In this document: positions 35,601-43,584 of the stretch, one piece after another | How positions within the stretch are numbered: position 1 is the stretch's first letter | How the letters are laid out: each line of letters starts with the position of its first letter | Source: Amesomyces nigricolor | Taxonomy: Eukaryota; Ascomycota; Sordariomycetes; Sordariales; Chaetomiaceae | Direction: 5' to 3' | NCBI GenBank assembly: GCA_004802645.1 | Contig: SRKS01000005.1 | Coordinates: forward strand, 434,001 to 498,000 | DNA length: 64,000 bases | The notes under the pieces: model-generated | What the model was told of the DNA's origin: nothing | The model's input: the letters and a program-made list of their open reading frames with translations, nothing else | Database searches by the model: none | Translations under genes and position numbers: made by a program

Positions 35601-36394
35601 GAGCCAACCAAGTTGTCGAACATTACCTACGCTGTTTCACTACATATCGACAAGACGATTGGGCTACTCTTTTACCTATTGCGATGGTCGCTATCAACAA
35701 CCGAGCCGCAACTTCGACAGGACTGAGCCCTTTCTTTATGACCCATGGGTATAACGTGGACCTCCTCGGTCTGACCAGAGGGAGGAATGACTTGAGAACA
35801 TCTGGAGATTCACCGATCGCTCGAGGAGAGGCCTTTGTAGCTCGACTCAAAGAAGCAACCGAATTTGCCCAAGCAGCAATGGCAGCAGCACAAGAACGGC
35901 AAGAGAAGTATGCGAATAACGCTCGTCAACCTGCGGAGCAATTCCAGGTTGGAGACAAGGTCTGGTTCCGTCTGAAGAACGTCAAAACGGACAGACCCTC
36001 GAAGAAACTCGACTGGCTCAACGCCAAGTACACCATCACAGAGGTCATCAGCTCACATGCGTATCGTCTAGATACCCCGCCTGGCATTCGAAACGTTTTC
36101 CATGTGAGCATGCTGAAGAGAGCAGGCGAGGATCCCTTGCCAACGCAGCAGCAGGATGATATCCAGCCTCCTGCAGTAATCTCGGAGGATACGGGAGACG
36201 AAGAATACCCCGTCGAAGAGATCTTAGAAGCGAAGGACACGCGCCAAGGAATGAAACTCTTGGTCAAATGGACTGGATGGGCACGGCCTACTTGGGAACC
36301 ATTGGATGCCTTCTTGGAAACAGAGGCTTTGGACCGCTTCGAGGCTACGCATGGGAGGATCGCTTTCCCCCGACCAGAGAGAGAAGGGGGGTAA
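32603..36394 (+). CDS. Element B Pol: protease, RT, RNase H, integrase, chromodomain
   Basis: The frame is open from 32603; the first recognisable coding is near 32654. Order: aspartic protease (LVDSGCLCYG, GRPWM), RT (FVKKPGGGLRFCVDYRGLN, FGLTGAPATFQRYIN, YIDDVLIYS), RNase H (VEVDSSGYAIGG, LTDHKNLEYF), integrase zinc domain (HDSSLAGHPG..CDVC), core DFITGLP, VSDRGPQF and DGATERANQ, GPY/F-like RNVFHVSMLKRA, and a C-terminal chromodomain (EYPVEEILEAKD, LLVKWTGWARPTWEPLDAFL). All catalytic residues checked are present. The stop TAA (36392-36394) abuts the 3' LTR, and the purine-rich tract priming plus strands (AGAGAGAGAAGGGGGG, about 36374-36391) lies inside the coding end. Translation probably needs -1 frameshifting or reinitiation from gag. 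Confidence 0.93.
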   Translation, partial: RRGVKRVAPGESRRQEHVEAKKAWKRAEKSMDENPVYVNFGINGLFYTKALVDSGCLCYGTIRKALARRLRLPRISITPRDLEQVSALSKGAITDVAYLDIDIDGHKQKRVFFYVVPGQVEDVILGRPWMRAEQVEIAPAKNELTIGSSGLVVRERSRSEEVRFPLHQQMASVFGALVQRVRRSRLSIEATHVFAASLADIEKALAPKKHSNPREKLPEHYHDFLPLFNRKQADQLPPHRIGVDHDISLEKDLSGQDKTPPWGPLYGMSREELILLRKTLTELLDKNFIRASSSSASAPVLFVKKPGGGLRFCVDYRGLNAITEKDRYPLPLISETLRSLSKAKWFTKLDVIAAFHKIRVREGDEWKTAFRTRYGLFEWLVTPFGLTGAPATFQRYINQTLQEYLDEFVSAYIDDVLIYSDGSLSDHRKKVREVMKRLLDAGLQVDIDKCAFETKSVKYLGFIVEAGKGIRCDPEKIKAVESWQRPRSVKGVRSFLGFANYYRDFVPGFSDIAIPLTALTKKDVPFVWSSQCEEAFQRLKALLIGAPVLAQWDPERRTVVEVDSSGYAIGGALSQYGDDGLLHPVAFFSKKNNPAECNYPIHDKELLAVVRCLEQWDAELRSVPSFEVLTDHKNLEYFQRKRQLSERQVRWSEILARHNFTLRYRPGKEAVVPDALSRREQDMPKDDYDERLAGRCFQLLKSRRGRVLVYRSQVKTILALTFSSGQGEETIEKRVDEDHDGDDKADKSDPPVNPFSEEPFRDLWDQALEVNNRYWLIRRFIKDGARHFPPQWKLPISISECSIDDGQRLCWRDRIWLPFFEPLRTRVIQETHDSSLAGHPGRDLTKLLIAREYTWIGLSQDVRQFLRNCDVCGRMSVWREKKRGLLKPLPIPGRIWSEISIDFITGLPPSGPDKAETIMVVTDRLSKGMIFEAMEIITVEAVTDRLMHCLVRHHGLPSAIVSDRGPQFTSLVWKRICELLKITRRLSTAFHPETDGATERANQVVEHYLRCFTTYRQDDWATLLPIAMVAINNRAATSTGLSPFFMTHGYNVDLLGLTRGRNDLRTSGDSPIARGEAFVARLKEATEFAQAAMAAAQERQEKYANNARQPAEQFQVGDKVWFRLKNVKTDRPSKKLDWLNAKYTITEVISSHAYRLDTPPGIRNVFHVSMLKRAGEDPLPTQQQDDIQPPAVISEDTGDEEYPVEEILEAKDTRQGMKLLVKWTGWARPTWEPLDAFLETEALDRFEATHGRIAFPRPEREGG

Positions 36395-36714
36395 TGTGAC
36401 GGGCTGAGCCCGTTGATGGCCTCGGAGACTCTCAGCCATGGAGACCATCAACGCCATGACCTCAGAGACCCTCAACGCCATGATCCAGCGCCTTGGTCCA
36501 TCAGCGCTATGATCCACCAGTGCCCATACGACCTCCATCACCATTACGCTTTCCCTAACGCAGATGACATACCATAGCACACGCTCCCCCTCTGGTCATA
36601 AGAACAAGGTCATCTCGTGGGAACAGTTACTTTCCTTTCTCTTCTTTCTTCAAGTTTAGTGTACTCGTAGAGTCGTCACCAGCTAGTTGCAATATACTCG
36701 TTGAGACCGTTACA
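36395..36714 (+). repeat. Element B 3' LTR (320 bp)
   Basis: Identical as read to the 5' LTR and followed by the second GATAG (36715-36719), after which LINE ORF2 resumes. Confidence 0.95.
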
Positions 36715-39700
36715 GATAGTATCAGTATATGTCGAGGGGGGTAGTGATAAAGCGCTGAGGGGAGTAGTAGGGGAGCTCGACCGACTGATCAGGAGGTTCC
36801 GAGCTGGAACAGGGATTAGAACAGACATCATTTTGGCGGGCGACTTTAACCGCCACGACCAGCTCTGGGGAGGGGACGACATCTCATTAAGGCAAGGGGA
36901 AGGGAAGCGTATTATCTACCTTATAGAAGAACACTCCCTCTGTAGCCTCCTCCCTAGAGGTACAAAGATATAGCAGTCCGGCGACAGGGAAAGTATAATC
37001 GATTTGGTCCTGGCGTCGGCAGAACTGGCAGATCAGCTACTTAAATGTACGATCCACCCCTACGACTATAGCTTAGATCATAGAGCGATAGAAACAGTAT
37101 TCGACATTACGATAGAGGACTGCCCTAGCGAAACGAGGTTCCTCTTCAAGAACGTACTATAGGTAGAAATTAGGGAGAGAACTAGAGCGACCCAGGCATA
37201 TACCCCCTAGGGTAGTACCGTCCAGGAGCAGATAGACCGGCTTATAGCGGCAGTGACCGACACAGTCTTCAACCTAACACCTAAAGCCAAACTATCACTA
37301 GTTATACGCCAAGCGATGGTGGACTACAGACCTAACCCGACTTCGCCAAATCTATATAGTCTAGAGAAACCAAGCGAGATTATAACGGAGGATAGGACAA
37401 AGGTCACCAGAACTTCAAGAACGAGCGAGGGTTGCAGCCAAGGAATACTACGACGCTATTCGCAAACAAAAGAGTATACACTAGAACGACTTTCTAGCCG
37501 ACGACGCCAATATCTAGCAAGTAGCAAAATACCTATAAGCTAATAGTAGTATAATAGGAGACAAGATACCCCCGCTTGTTCGACAGGATAGCTCCATCAC
37601 CGAGGGCAAAGCAGAACAAGCATAAACACTGCTAACCGCCTTCTTCCTGCCCCTGCCGGCGAGAATCGAAGCAGAGGGAGAACGGCCGCAACGCGCACTA
37701 GTCAACATGCTAGACCTGACGATAGGAGAAGTAGAATAGAAGGTCTTCTCCGCCAAACTATAGAAGGCGCCCGGGGAAGACGGCCTTCCAGCAATAGTAT
37801 AGAGGCAGATCTGGCCGGCAGTCAAGGACAGGGTGTTCCATTTGTTCCAGACTTCGCTGCGAGACGGTGATATCCCCAGCCAGTAGAGGAACGCCAAGAT
37901 CATCCTACTGAAGAAACCTAGGAAGAGCGACTATACGCTGGCCAAGGCGTAGAGGCCTATCTCGCTACTCTCGACGCTCGGCAAGATACTGGAGGCAGTC
38001 GTCGCAGAACGCCTCTTATACGCTATAGAAACGGCCGGCCTCCTACCCGCCAACCACTTTGGAGCTCGGAAACGACGGTCGACTGAGCAAGCCCTCCTAT
38101 TACTACAAGAACAGATTTACAAGGCATGGAGAGCCAGGAAAGTGCTTACCCTGATCAGTTTCGACGTCAAAGGGGCGTACAATAGGGTCTTCAAGGACAG
38201 GCTTCTCCAGAGACTTAAGGCAAGAGGGATACCAGAACACCTAGTCAAGTAGATCGGGGCTTTCTGCTCTCAGCGTACGGCAACCATCATAGTAAACGGG
38301 TTCACGTTATAACGGCAAGACCTGCTACAAGCGGGCCTCCCGCAAGGATCGCCGCTCTCTCCAATTTTATTCCTCTTCTTCAACGCGGACCTGGTATAGC
38401 ACAAGATCGATGCAAACGGAGGCTCGGTTGCATTCGTCGACGACTATACCGCCTGGGTAATAGGACCCTCAGCAGAAGCAAACAATGCAGGCATTTAGGA
38501 GATTATAGACAGGGCACTAGACTATGAAAGGCAGAGTGGTGCCCAGTTTGAAGGGGACAAGACAGTGATTATACACTTTACAAGGAATAAGGACCGATCC
38601 TTAGAGACTCTATTCACGATTAAGGGGGATACCGTCAAGCTATTAGAGAACGCTAAGATCCTAGGAGTTCTGATGGACTGCGAACGCTATAAGCAATATA
38701 TAGCTAGAACGGCAGCTAAGGGCCTTAATTATAGTAGCCTTAGCCCTAAGGAGGCTGAAGATACTCTCCCTGCAGACAGCGAGATAACTATTTGTAGCGA
38801 CTATCGCTCCTGTCATAGACTATACAGCCAACGTCTGGAAATACGTATATAGGGAAAAGGCGCTATGCTAGCTGAACAGGGCTTAGAAGACAGGTGCCCT
38901 AGCAATAATAGGAGCCTTCAGGACCGTGGCGATAGCGGTAGTAGAAGCCGAAGCAAGTATCCCCTTAATCCGACAACGTCATACGTAAGGGGCCGCGAAA
39001 CTGTAGATCAACCTGCATACCCTGCCTAGAACATACCCCTTAAGCTCGGTGAAGACTCGGAAGACAATACGGTTCGTCTCCCCGCTTCAGAAGATCGCCT
39101 ATATATTGGACGAAGTACAAGTCGGTCGGATGGAAACCATCTAGGAGCACGCTATCTCGCCCTAGGAACCCCGCCTATAGGTGACGCTTGAACCTGACCG
39201 AATGAGGGCAGCCGAGATGGTCAATAGAGCTATAGGTATCGTCATTGCGACTAGCTCATCCGTAAAGAAGGGCATTGTTGGCATAGGCAGTAGCAGACGA
39301 GATACCCTCTTCGACAGGACAGGCGAAGCAGGGACACGCTATACGGTAACTCTCAGGACAAGGGAGGAACAGAACCTATATATAGCAGAGCTGGCAGCTA
39401 TAGCAATGGCGCTAAAGAACGTGCCATTCGGCACCCTCTAGAGGCATATTACTATCATTACTAGGAGTATATCAGCACTCGCAGCTATCCGACAACCGTA
39501 GTAACAGTCTGGCCAAAGCATTATACGACGAATCTACGAGTCAGTAGAGCTGTTAAAGCAAAGGGGAAACTCAATTAACTTCATATAGATCCTAGCGGAA
39601 ATTGACTTTTCGTTAGGATCTAAGGCAAAAACGGCAGCACAGAGCGCAGCAAAGCGGAGGCAACCACCAGACTTCCAACCAGACCAGGCAAAATCGACAA

Positions 39701-40483
39701 CGATCAGGCTAGCGATAGCTAAACAACAATAAGGGAGAAGGCTCCCCGAGGACGTAGGCAAATTCTCTAAAAGTATAGACATAGCGCTCCCTGGCAAACA
39801 TACCCGCGAGCTCTATAACAAGTTGAAGCGAAGAGAGGCTAGTGTGTTAGCACAACTTCGAACGGGAATGACAAGGCTGAGCGGCTTCCTGAACAGAATA
39901 GGGGCTGCCGAATCCGACCAATGTACCTGTAGGCATACGAGGGAAACAGTAGAGCACTTTCTCCTACGATGCGTGAAGTGGACAGCGCTAAGGGAAGACA
40001 TGCTGCAATGTACAACGACAAGACGAGGGAGCCTCTCGTTCTACTTGGGAGGGAAAGTACCATCAGATTCAAAGTACTAGTCACCAGACATGAGAGTAGT
40101 CCGCGCGGCGATCAAATACGCGTTGACAACAGGAAGACTAGAACCGGACGACGATCAAGGACCGAGCCAGCCGCAGTAACTCTAGATTGGAACTCAACTA
40201 ACACCACACCACACCACACCACAACACACACCACACTACACAGCCTCATCTAGCAGGTCCCGCTTTAGCTGCTGAAGATAGGACGCTGAACACTTGGAGA
40301 ACGCAGCCTCCAAGTCGATCTGCTCGCAACTGAGAAAGGAGGCATAATGTGGCGTTGTACAAGGCAAATAATTGTAAGGGCTCGGACAAGGCCAAAGTAA
40401 AGCGGAGGAATCGGATGTACTTAGCGTGCCAAGGCCCTTTAGGCTTAGTGCCTCCGGGCGAAATAAAATCCATCCATCCATCC

Positions 40484-41252
40484 AATGCACGTTAACTATA
40501 ATAACGGCACTTTTATGTTTCGACGAGCCCCTCGGCCGGAACGTATCACTCAGTTTGGAAGCTGTCTGTGTTATCGTGACCAAACCAGATCATGCGCTAG
40601 AACCAGCCGAGTCCAAATGTATACGGTCTTAACCATGAGGAAATTGATAGACAAAGTCACTAGTCCCCCCGAATTTGAGCGCCTAATTCCTCCCATTCTG
40701 TCGACCTAGCCCTCACTGGCCTCGACCTCAGTGGCAGAGGTTTGTTTATGCCCCTGACTGGTGCAGAGAGAGCTGGCTGTTAGACAACGAAACGAACTTG
40801 GCATCCAGCTGCCTCGTGACGTCAACTCAACTTGCAGTGTGCCAGCTCATCTCGAGCTCCCCTCCTCCTTTTATCTCCGATTTACTAATAATTATTCGAC
40901 CATTCGCTGTGCTTGGATTGAACATTTGGGCAGAGCAACTAAAGTGTTCCGGAGGAGCGTCCCATTAGCCGATTAGCTTCTCCCACTTGGGGTCCGAGTC
41001 TTGATGTCATCATGACCCTGGACCTGCCTCCTTCTTCCCCGCCATTAGATCATCGATGTCCATCTGGGGTAGCTGAGGAACCAAGAACCTCCCTTTTAAG
41101 ATACCATTGAACCCCAATCATATGATTTGTCAAGTCTTCCATAATCGTAGATCAACTTCTTGAATAACTCATTGCGCCATACCTCTCATTTTCAGCAACC
41201 ACCACCCCCTAACCATCAACACCCAATTCGACACCCCTCCCAAACCGCCACC
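40484..41252. other. Intergenic region right of the LINE
   Basis: About 770 bp between the LINE tail and the next gene. No supported coding region; the last part is probably the promoter and 5' UTR of the gene at 41253. Confidence 0.45.
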
Positions 41253-41666
41253 ATGTCCAACATGTTCGCCTCCCGCAAAGGCCCCCTCCTCATTGCAGCC
41301 GGCGTCCTCGGCGGCATCTTCTACGCCACCTACGGCGGCAAGCAACAACCGCGCCCCCGCGCAACCTCCGACACCTCCTCCCGGATGCCCGTGTCCGAAA
41401 CCCTGCAATCCATCGCCGGCACGGGCGGCGAGCGCGCCCACGGGCACGAGGACCGCGAGGGGCTGCGGCAATTCGACCCTAAGGATACCCGCCTGGCGAG
41501 CGCGAATCCCACGGCGGATAGTAAGCGGAACCCGCAGAAGTCGCAGGGGGAGTTGTATGAGGAGGGCGCGGGTCATGGGAGCCCTGGGGGTGGGCTGGGG
41601 AAGCACGCGGGGAGTAAGGAGGGGGGGCAGGGGGGGGATTTGCCGTGGAAGAAGATTGGGTCGTGA
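41253..41666 (+). CDS. Small single-TM conserved hypothetical protein
   Basis: 137 aa from the Met at 41253, chosen over upstream in-frame Met codons because of its Kozak-like context (GCCACCATGTC). An N-terminal hydrophobic segment (PLLIAAGVLGGIFYATYGG, residues about 10-28) suggests a membrane anchor. The rest is hydrophilic, with a His/Glu/Asp-rich middle, a DPKDTRLASANPTAD block and a Gly-rich tail ending DLPWKKIGS. I do not recognise the family; the layout resembles small mitochondrial or ER membrane proteins of Sordariomycetes. Its 3' end faces that of the sugar transporter. Confidence 0.7.
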   Translation: MSNMFASRKGPLLIAAGVLGGIFYATYGGKQQPRPRATSDTSSRMPVSETLQSIAGTGGERAHGHEDREGLRQFDPKDTRLASANPTADSKRNPQKSQGELYEEGAGHGSPGGGLGKHAGSKEGGQGGDLPWKKIGS

Positions 41667-41982
41667 AGGTGGATATCAGGGGGGTGGGTTAGGTTATGTG
41701 ATGATAAGTGTAGTTGTTGATGGGGAGGAGTGTGCTGATAGAGGCATTTTGTTTTTGATGTCGGCAGCGGACCGGCCTTGGGGTATTGGAAATTTCCTGG
41801 TACATGATCACATTCATCGACATTGAAGTGCGTCTCAAGGTAGTGTGTTGGTATCACCTCCGCCCGTGCGGCTTGTAGTATTGATTCATTATCATCATAA
41901 CAGAATATCCAGTATCCAAACCCTCTTAACCTAAGAATCCAAAAACCCAAAAACAAATGCTAATTAAGAACCCAAACCCCGC
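41667..41982. other. Convergent 3' region
   Basis: A 316 bp spacer between the converging small membrane-protein gene and the sugar transporter gene; probably both 3' UTRs. Nothing else is seen. Confidence 0.45.
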
Positions 41983-43584
41983 TCAAACCATCGAACCATC
42001 CGATCCATCCGTCTTCTCAACATGCCCAATCTCCTTCTCCACCTTCTGCTCAACCGCAGCTGCGTACGTGCTGTGCGGCACCCACTTGGCGCTGTTGCGC
42101 GGGTTCGTCTCATTCAGCATCTGGTCAACCTGCTCGAGCGTGAGGCCCTTGGTCTCAGGCACCAGCAGGTAGGCGTAGACAAAGCAGCAGCTGGTGAGGC
42201 CGCCCCAGATGTAGAACACCTTGGGTCCGAGGTTTCCCTTGTCAGTGTCAACCATGTAGGGGGTGATGACGGCGATGATGCAGTTCCACAGCCAGTTCGA
42301 CGCGGTGGAGAGGGCGACGCCCTTGGCGCGCATCGGCAGGGGGAAAATCTCGCCGATGACAACCCACGCACCCGGGCCCCAGGTGGTGGCGAAGAAGAAG
42401 ATGTAGATGCAGATAAAGGCGATCATGACCTTGGTCGCGGTATCGTTTCCGGGGAGGCACGTGCCAATGATGGCCACGATGAATTCGCACAGCATCATGC
42501 CCAGGGCGCCCCAGATGAGCAGCGGGCGGCGGCCGAGCTTCTCCATGGTGTAGAAGGAGATTGGGGTCGAGCAAACGTTGACGAGGGTGGTGATGAGCGA
42601 GATGAGGAAGGGGTTCGAGATGACGTTGAGCTGCTGGAAGAAGGTCGTGCCGAAGTAGAAGACGAAGTTGCAGCCGGTCCACTGCTGCATCATCTGCATC
42701 GAGGTGCCGAGGACCGTCCGGCGGAGGTAGCTGCTGCCGTCAAAGAGGGAACCACGGAAGCAGTTGGCCCACATCTGGAAGTAGTTGCCGTGGGGGATGA
42801 CGCTCATCTCAACCTCATGGTTGGCGACGATCTCGGCGAGCTCGTCCCGGACGTAGTGCGAATCGAGAGGCTGATCCCTCAGCCGGGCCAGGGTAACCGC
42901 CGCCTTGTCAAGCGCGCCCTTGCGGACGAAGAAGCGAGGCGACTCCGGGAGCAGGAAAAGACCACCGGCCAGGATCAGAGCCCACGCCATCTGCAGGCCA
43001 ATCGGGATGCGGTACGAGCCGCTGTCGTCGCGCTCCTGGGTGCCGTAGTCCACTGCTGAGGCCAGAAGCAGGCCAATGCAGATGCAGAACTGGTATCCGG
43101 ACACGATCGCGCCACGAACCTTCCTCGGCGCGATCTCAGACATGTACAGGATGATGATGGCACTGACAAAGCCCACACCAAAGCCCGCGACAAGTCTCCC
43201 GGCCACGATGAGCCCCAGCCCAGCACTGGCCGTCTGCAGGACAACACCGACGATGAAAACCATGCAGCCGAGAATGACCGTGATCCTCCGGCCGAGCCAA
43301 TCCGCCAGGTCACCAGCGATCAAGGCACCGAAGAAGGTACCCGCCGAGAGAACGGATGTGATGAGAGACTTCTTCCACGCCGGGAGCACCGTGGCATCCG
43401 CGCCCTCCATGATCTCGATGAAGTACTTCATGCCCATGACTCCCGAGATGTATCCGGAATCGTAGCCGAAGAAGATGCCGCCGAAGGCCGCGAAGACACA
43501 CATCATGTACGCCTTGAGGGTGACGGGGGCCTCGACGCGCGAGACGTCGACGGGGCCCGCCATGGGGGCTGCGCCGCCTGGCAT
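41983..43584 (-). CDS. MFS sugar transporter (hexose:H+ symporter family)
   Basis: An intronless 533 aa frame with about 12 membrane segments. Sugar-porter signatures are clear: FGYDSGYISGVMGM in helix 1, DLADWLGRR, GRLVAGFGVGFVSA followed by YMSEIAPRKVRG, LPESPRF before the central loop, and PETKGLTLEQVD at the end. The extracellular-loop Gln block YQFCICIGLLLAS and the QQWTGCNFVFYFG region of helix 7 suit monosaccharide binding. Related ascomycete proteins include high-affinity glucose transporters and the RCO-3-type glucose sensor; sequence alone does not decide between uptake and sensing. Length and signatures argue for a functional plasma-membrane protein. Confidence 0.93.
   Translation of the reverse strand: MPGGAAPMAGPVDVSRVEAPVTLKAYMMCVFAAFGGIFFGYDSGYISGVMGMKYFIEIMEGADATVLPAWKKSLITSVLSAGTFFGALIAGDLADWLGRRITVILGCMVFIVGVVLQTASAGLGLIVAGRLVAGFGVGFVSAIIILYMSEIAPRKVRGAIVSGYQFCICIGLLLASAVDYGTQERDDSGSYRIPIGLQMAWALILAGGLFLLPESPRFFVRKGALDKAAVTLARLRDQPLDSHYVRDELAEIVANHEVEMSVIPHGNYFQMWANCFRGSLFDGSSYLRRTVLGTSMQMMQQWTGCNFVFYFGTTFFQQLNVISNPFLISLITTLVNVCSTPISFYTMEKLGRRPLLIWGALGMMLCEFIVAIIGTCLPGNDTATKVMIAFICIYIFFFATTWGPGAWVVIGEIFPLPMRAKGVALSTASNWLWNCIIAVITPYMVDTDKGNLGPKVFYIWGGLTSCCFVYAYLLVPETKGLTLEQVDQMLNETNPRNSAKWVPHSTYAAAVEQKVEKEIGHVEKTDGSDGSMV

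Larger units (their letters stand above)
30710..36714 (+). mobile_element. Ty3/gypsy chromovirus, element B (intact)
   Basis: A complete 6005 bp element with 320 bp LTRs that read as identical, a GATAG target duplication, a full gag and a full 1246-codon pol ending in a chromodomain. No disabling mutation is visible. It interrupts the already RIP-damaged LINE, so it is the youngest or among the youngest insertions here and may still be able to move. Confidence 0.95.
24567..40160 (+). pseudogene. LINE ORF2 (endonuclease, RT, RNase H), interrupted twice
   Basis: Starts FQILQLNVHKRSEV at 24567, continues across element A at 30434 (LLNDEGLRDYIALAIS) and across element B at 36720. Endonuclease marks include LAGDFNRHDQLWGG (about 36834) and SLDHRAIE (about 37074). 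RT marks are RPISLLSTLGK, FDVKGAYNRV, GLPQGSPLSPILF (about 38334) and AFVDDYTAW (about 38430). An RNase H domain follows at 39181-39441 and a CTCRHTRETVEHFLLRC zinc motif at about 39925. In-frame TAGs occur at conserved positions, for example KA*RPIS and VK*IGAF (Trp expected). Two LTR elements also separate the coding blocks, so the gene cannot work. Confidence 0.8.
22711..40483 (+). mobile_element. Tad1-like non-LTR retrotransposon (LINE), split by two LTR elements
   Basis: Three separated blocks (22711-24618, 30434-30709, 36720-40483; about 5.9 kb in total) read as one LINE: ORF1 with zinc knuckles, then ORF2 with AP-type endonuclease, reverse transcriptase, RNase H and a C-terminal zinc motif. 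It ends in AAATAAAATC followed by a short (CATC)n tail at 40470-40483, typical of fungal LINEs. The 5' boundary is uncertain. Numerous in-frame TAG and TAA stops, mostly where Trp or Gln is expected, show the copy is dead and RIP-like damaged. Confidence 0.85.

Noticed and set aside
40190..40240. ACCACACC-type repeat as a possible CRISPR or satellite
   Set aside because: A short simple-sequence tract near the LINE 3' end; no spacer-repeat structure, and CRISPR is not expected in a fungal nuclear genome.
42022..43059. 345-codon plus-strand frame
   Set aside because: Antisense to the sugar transporter; repetitive Glu/Asp/Gly composition typical of shadow frames.
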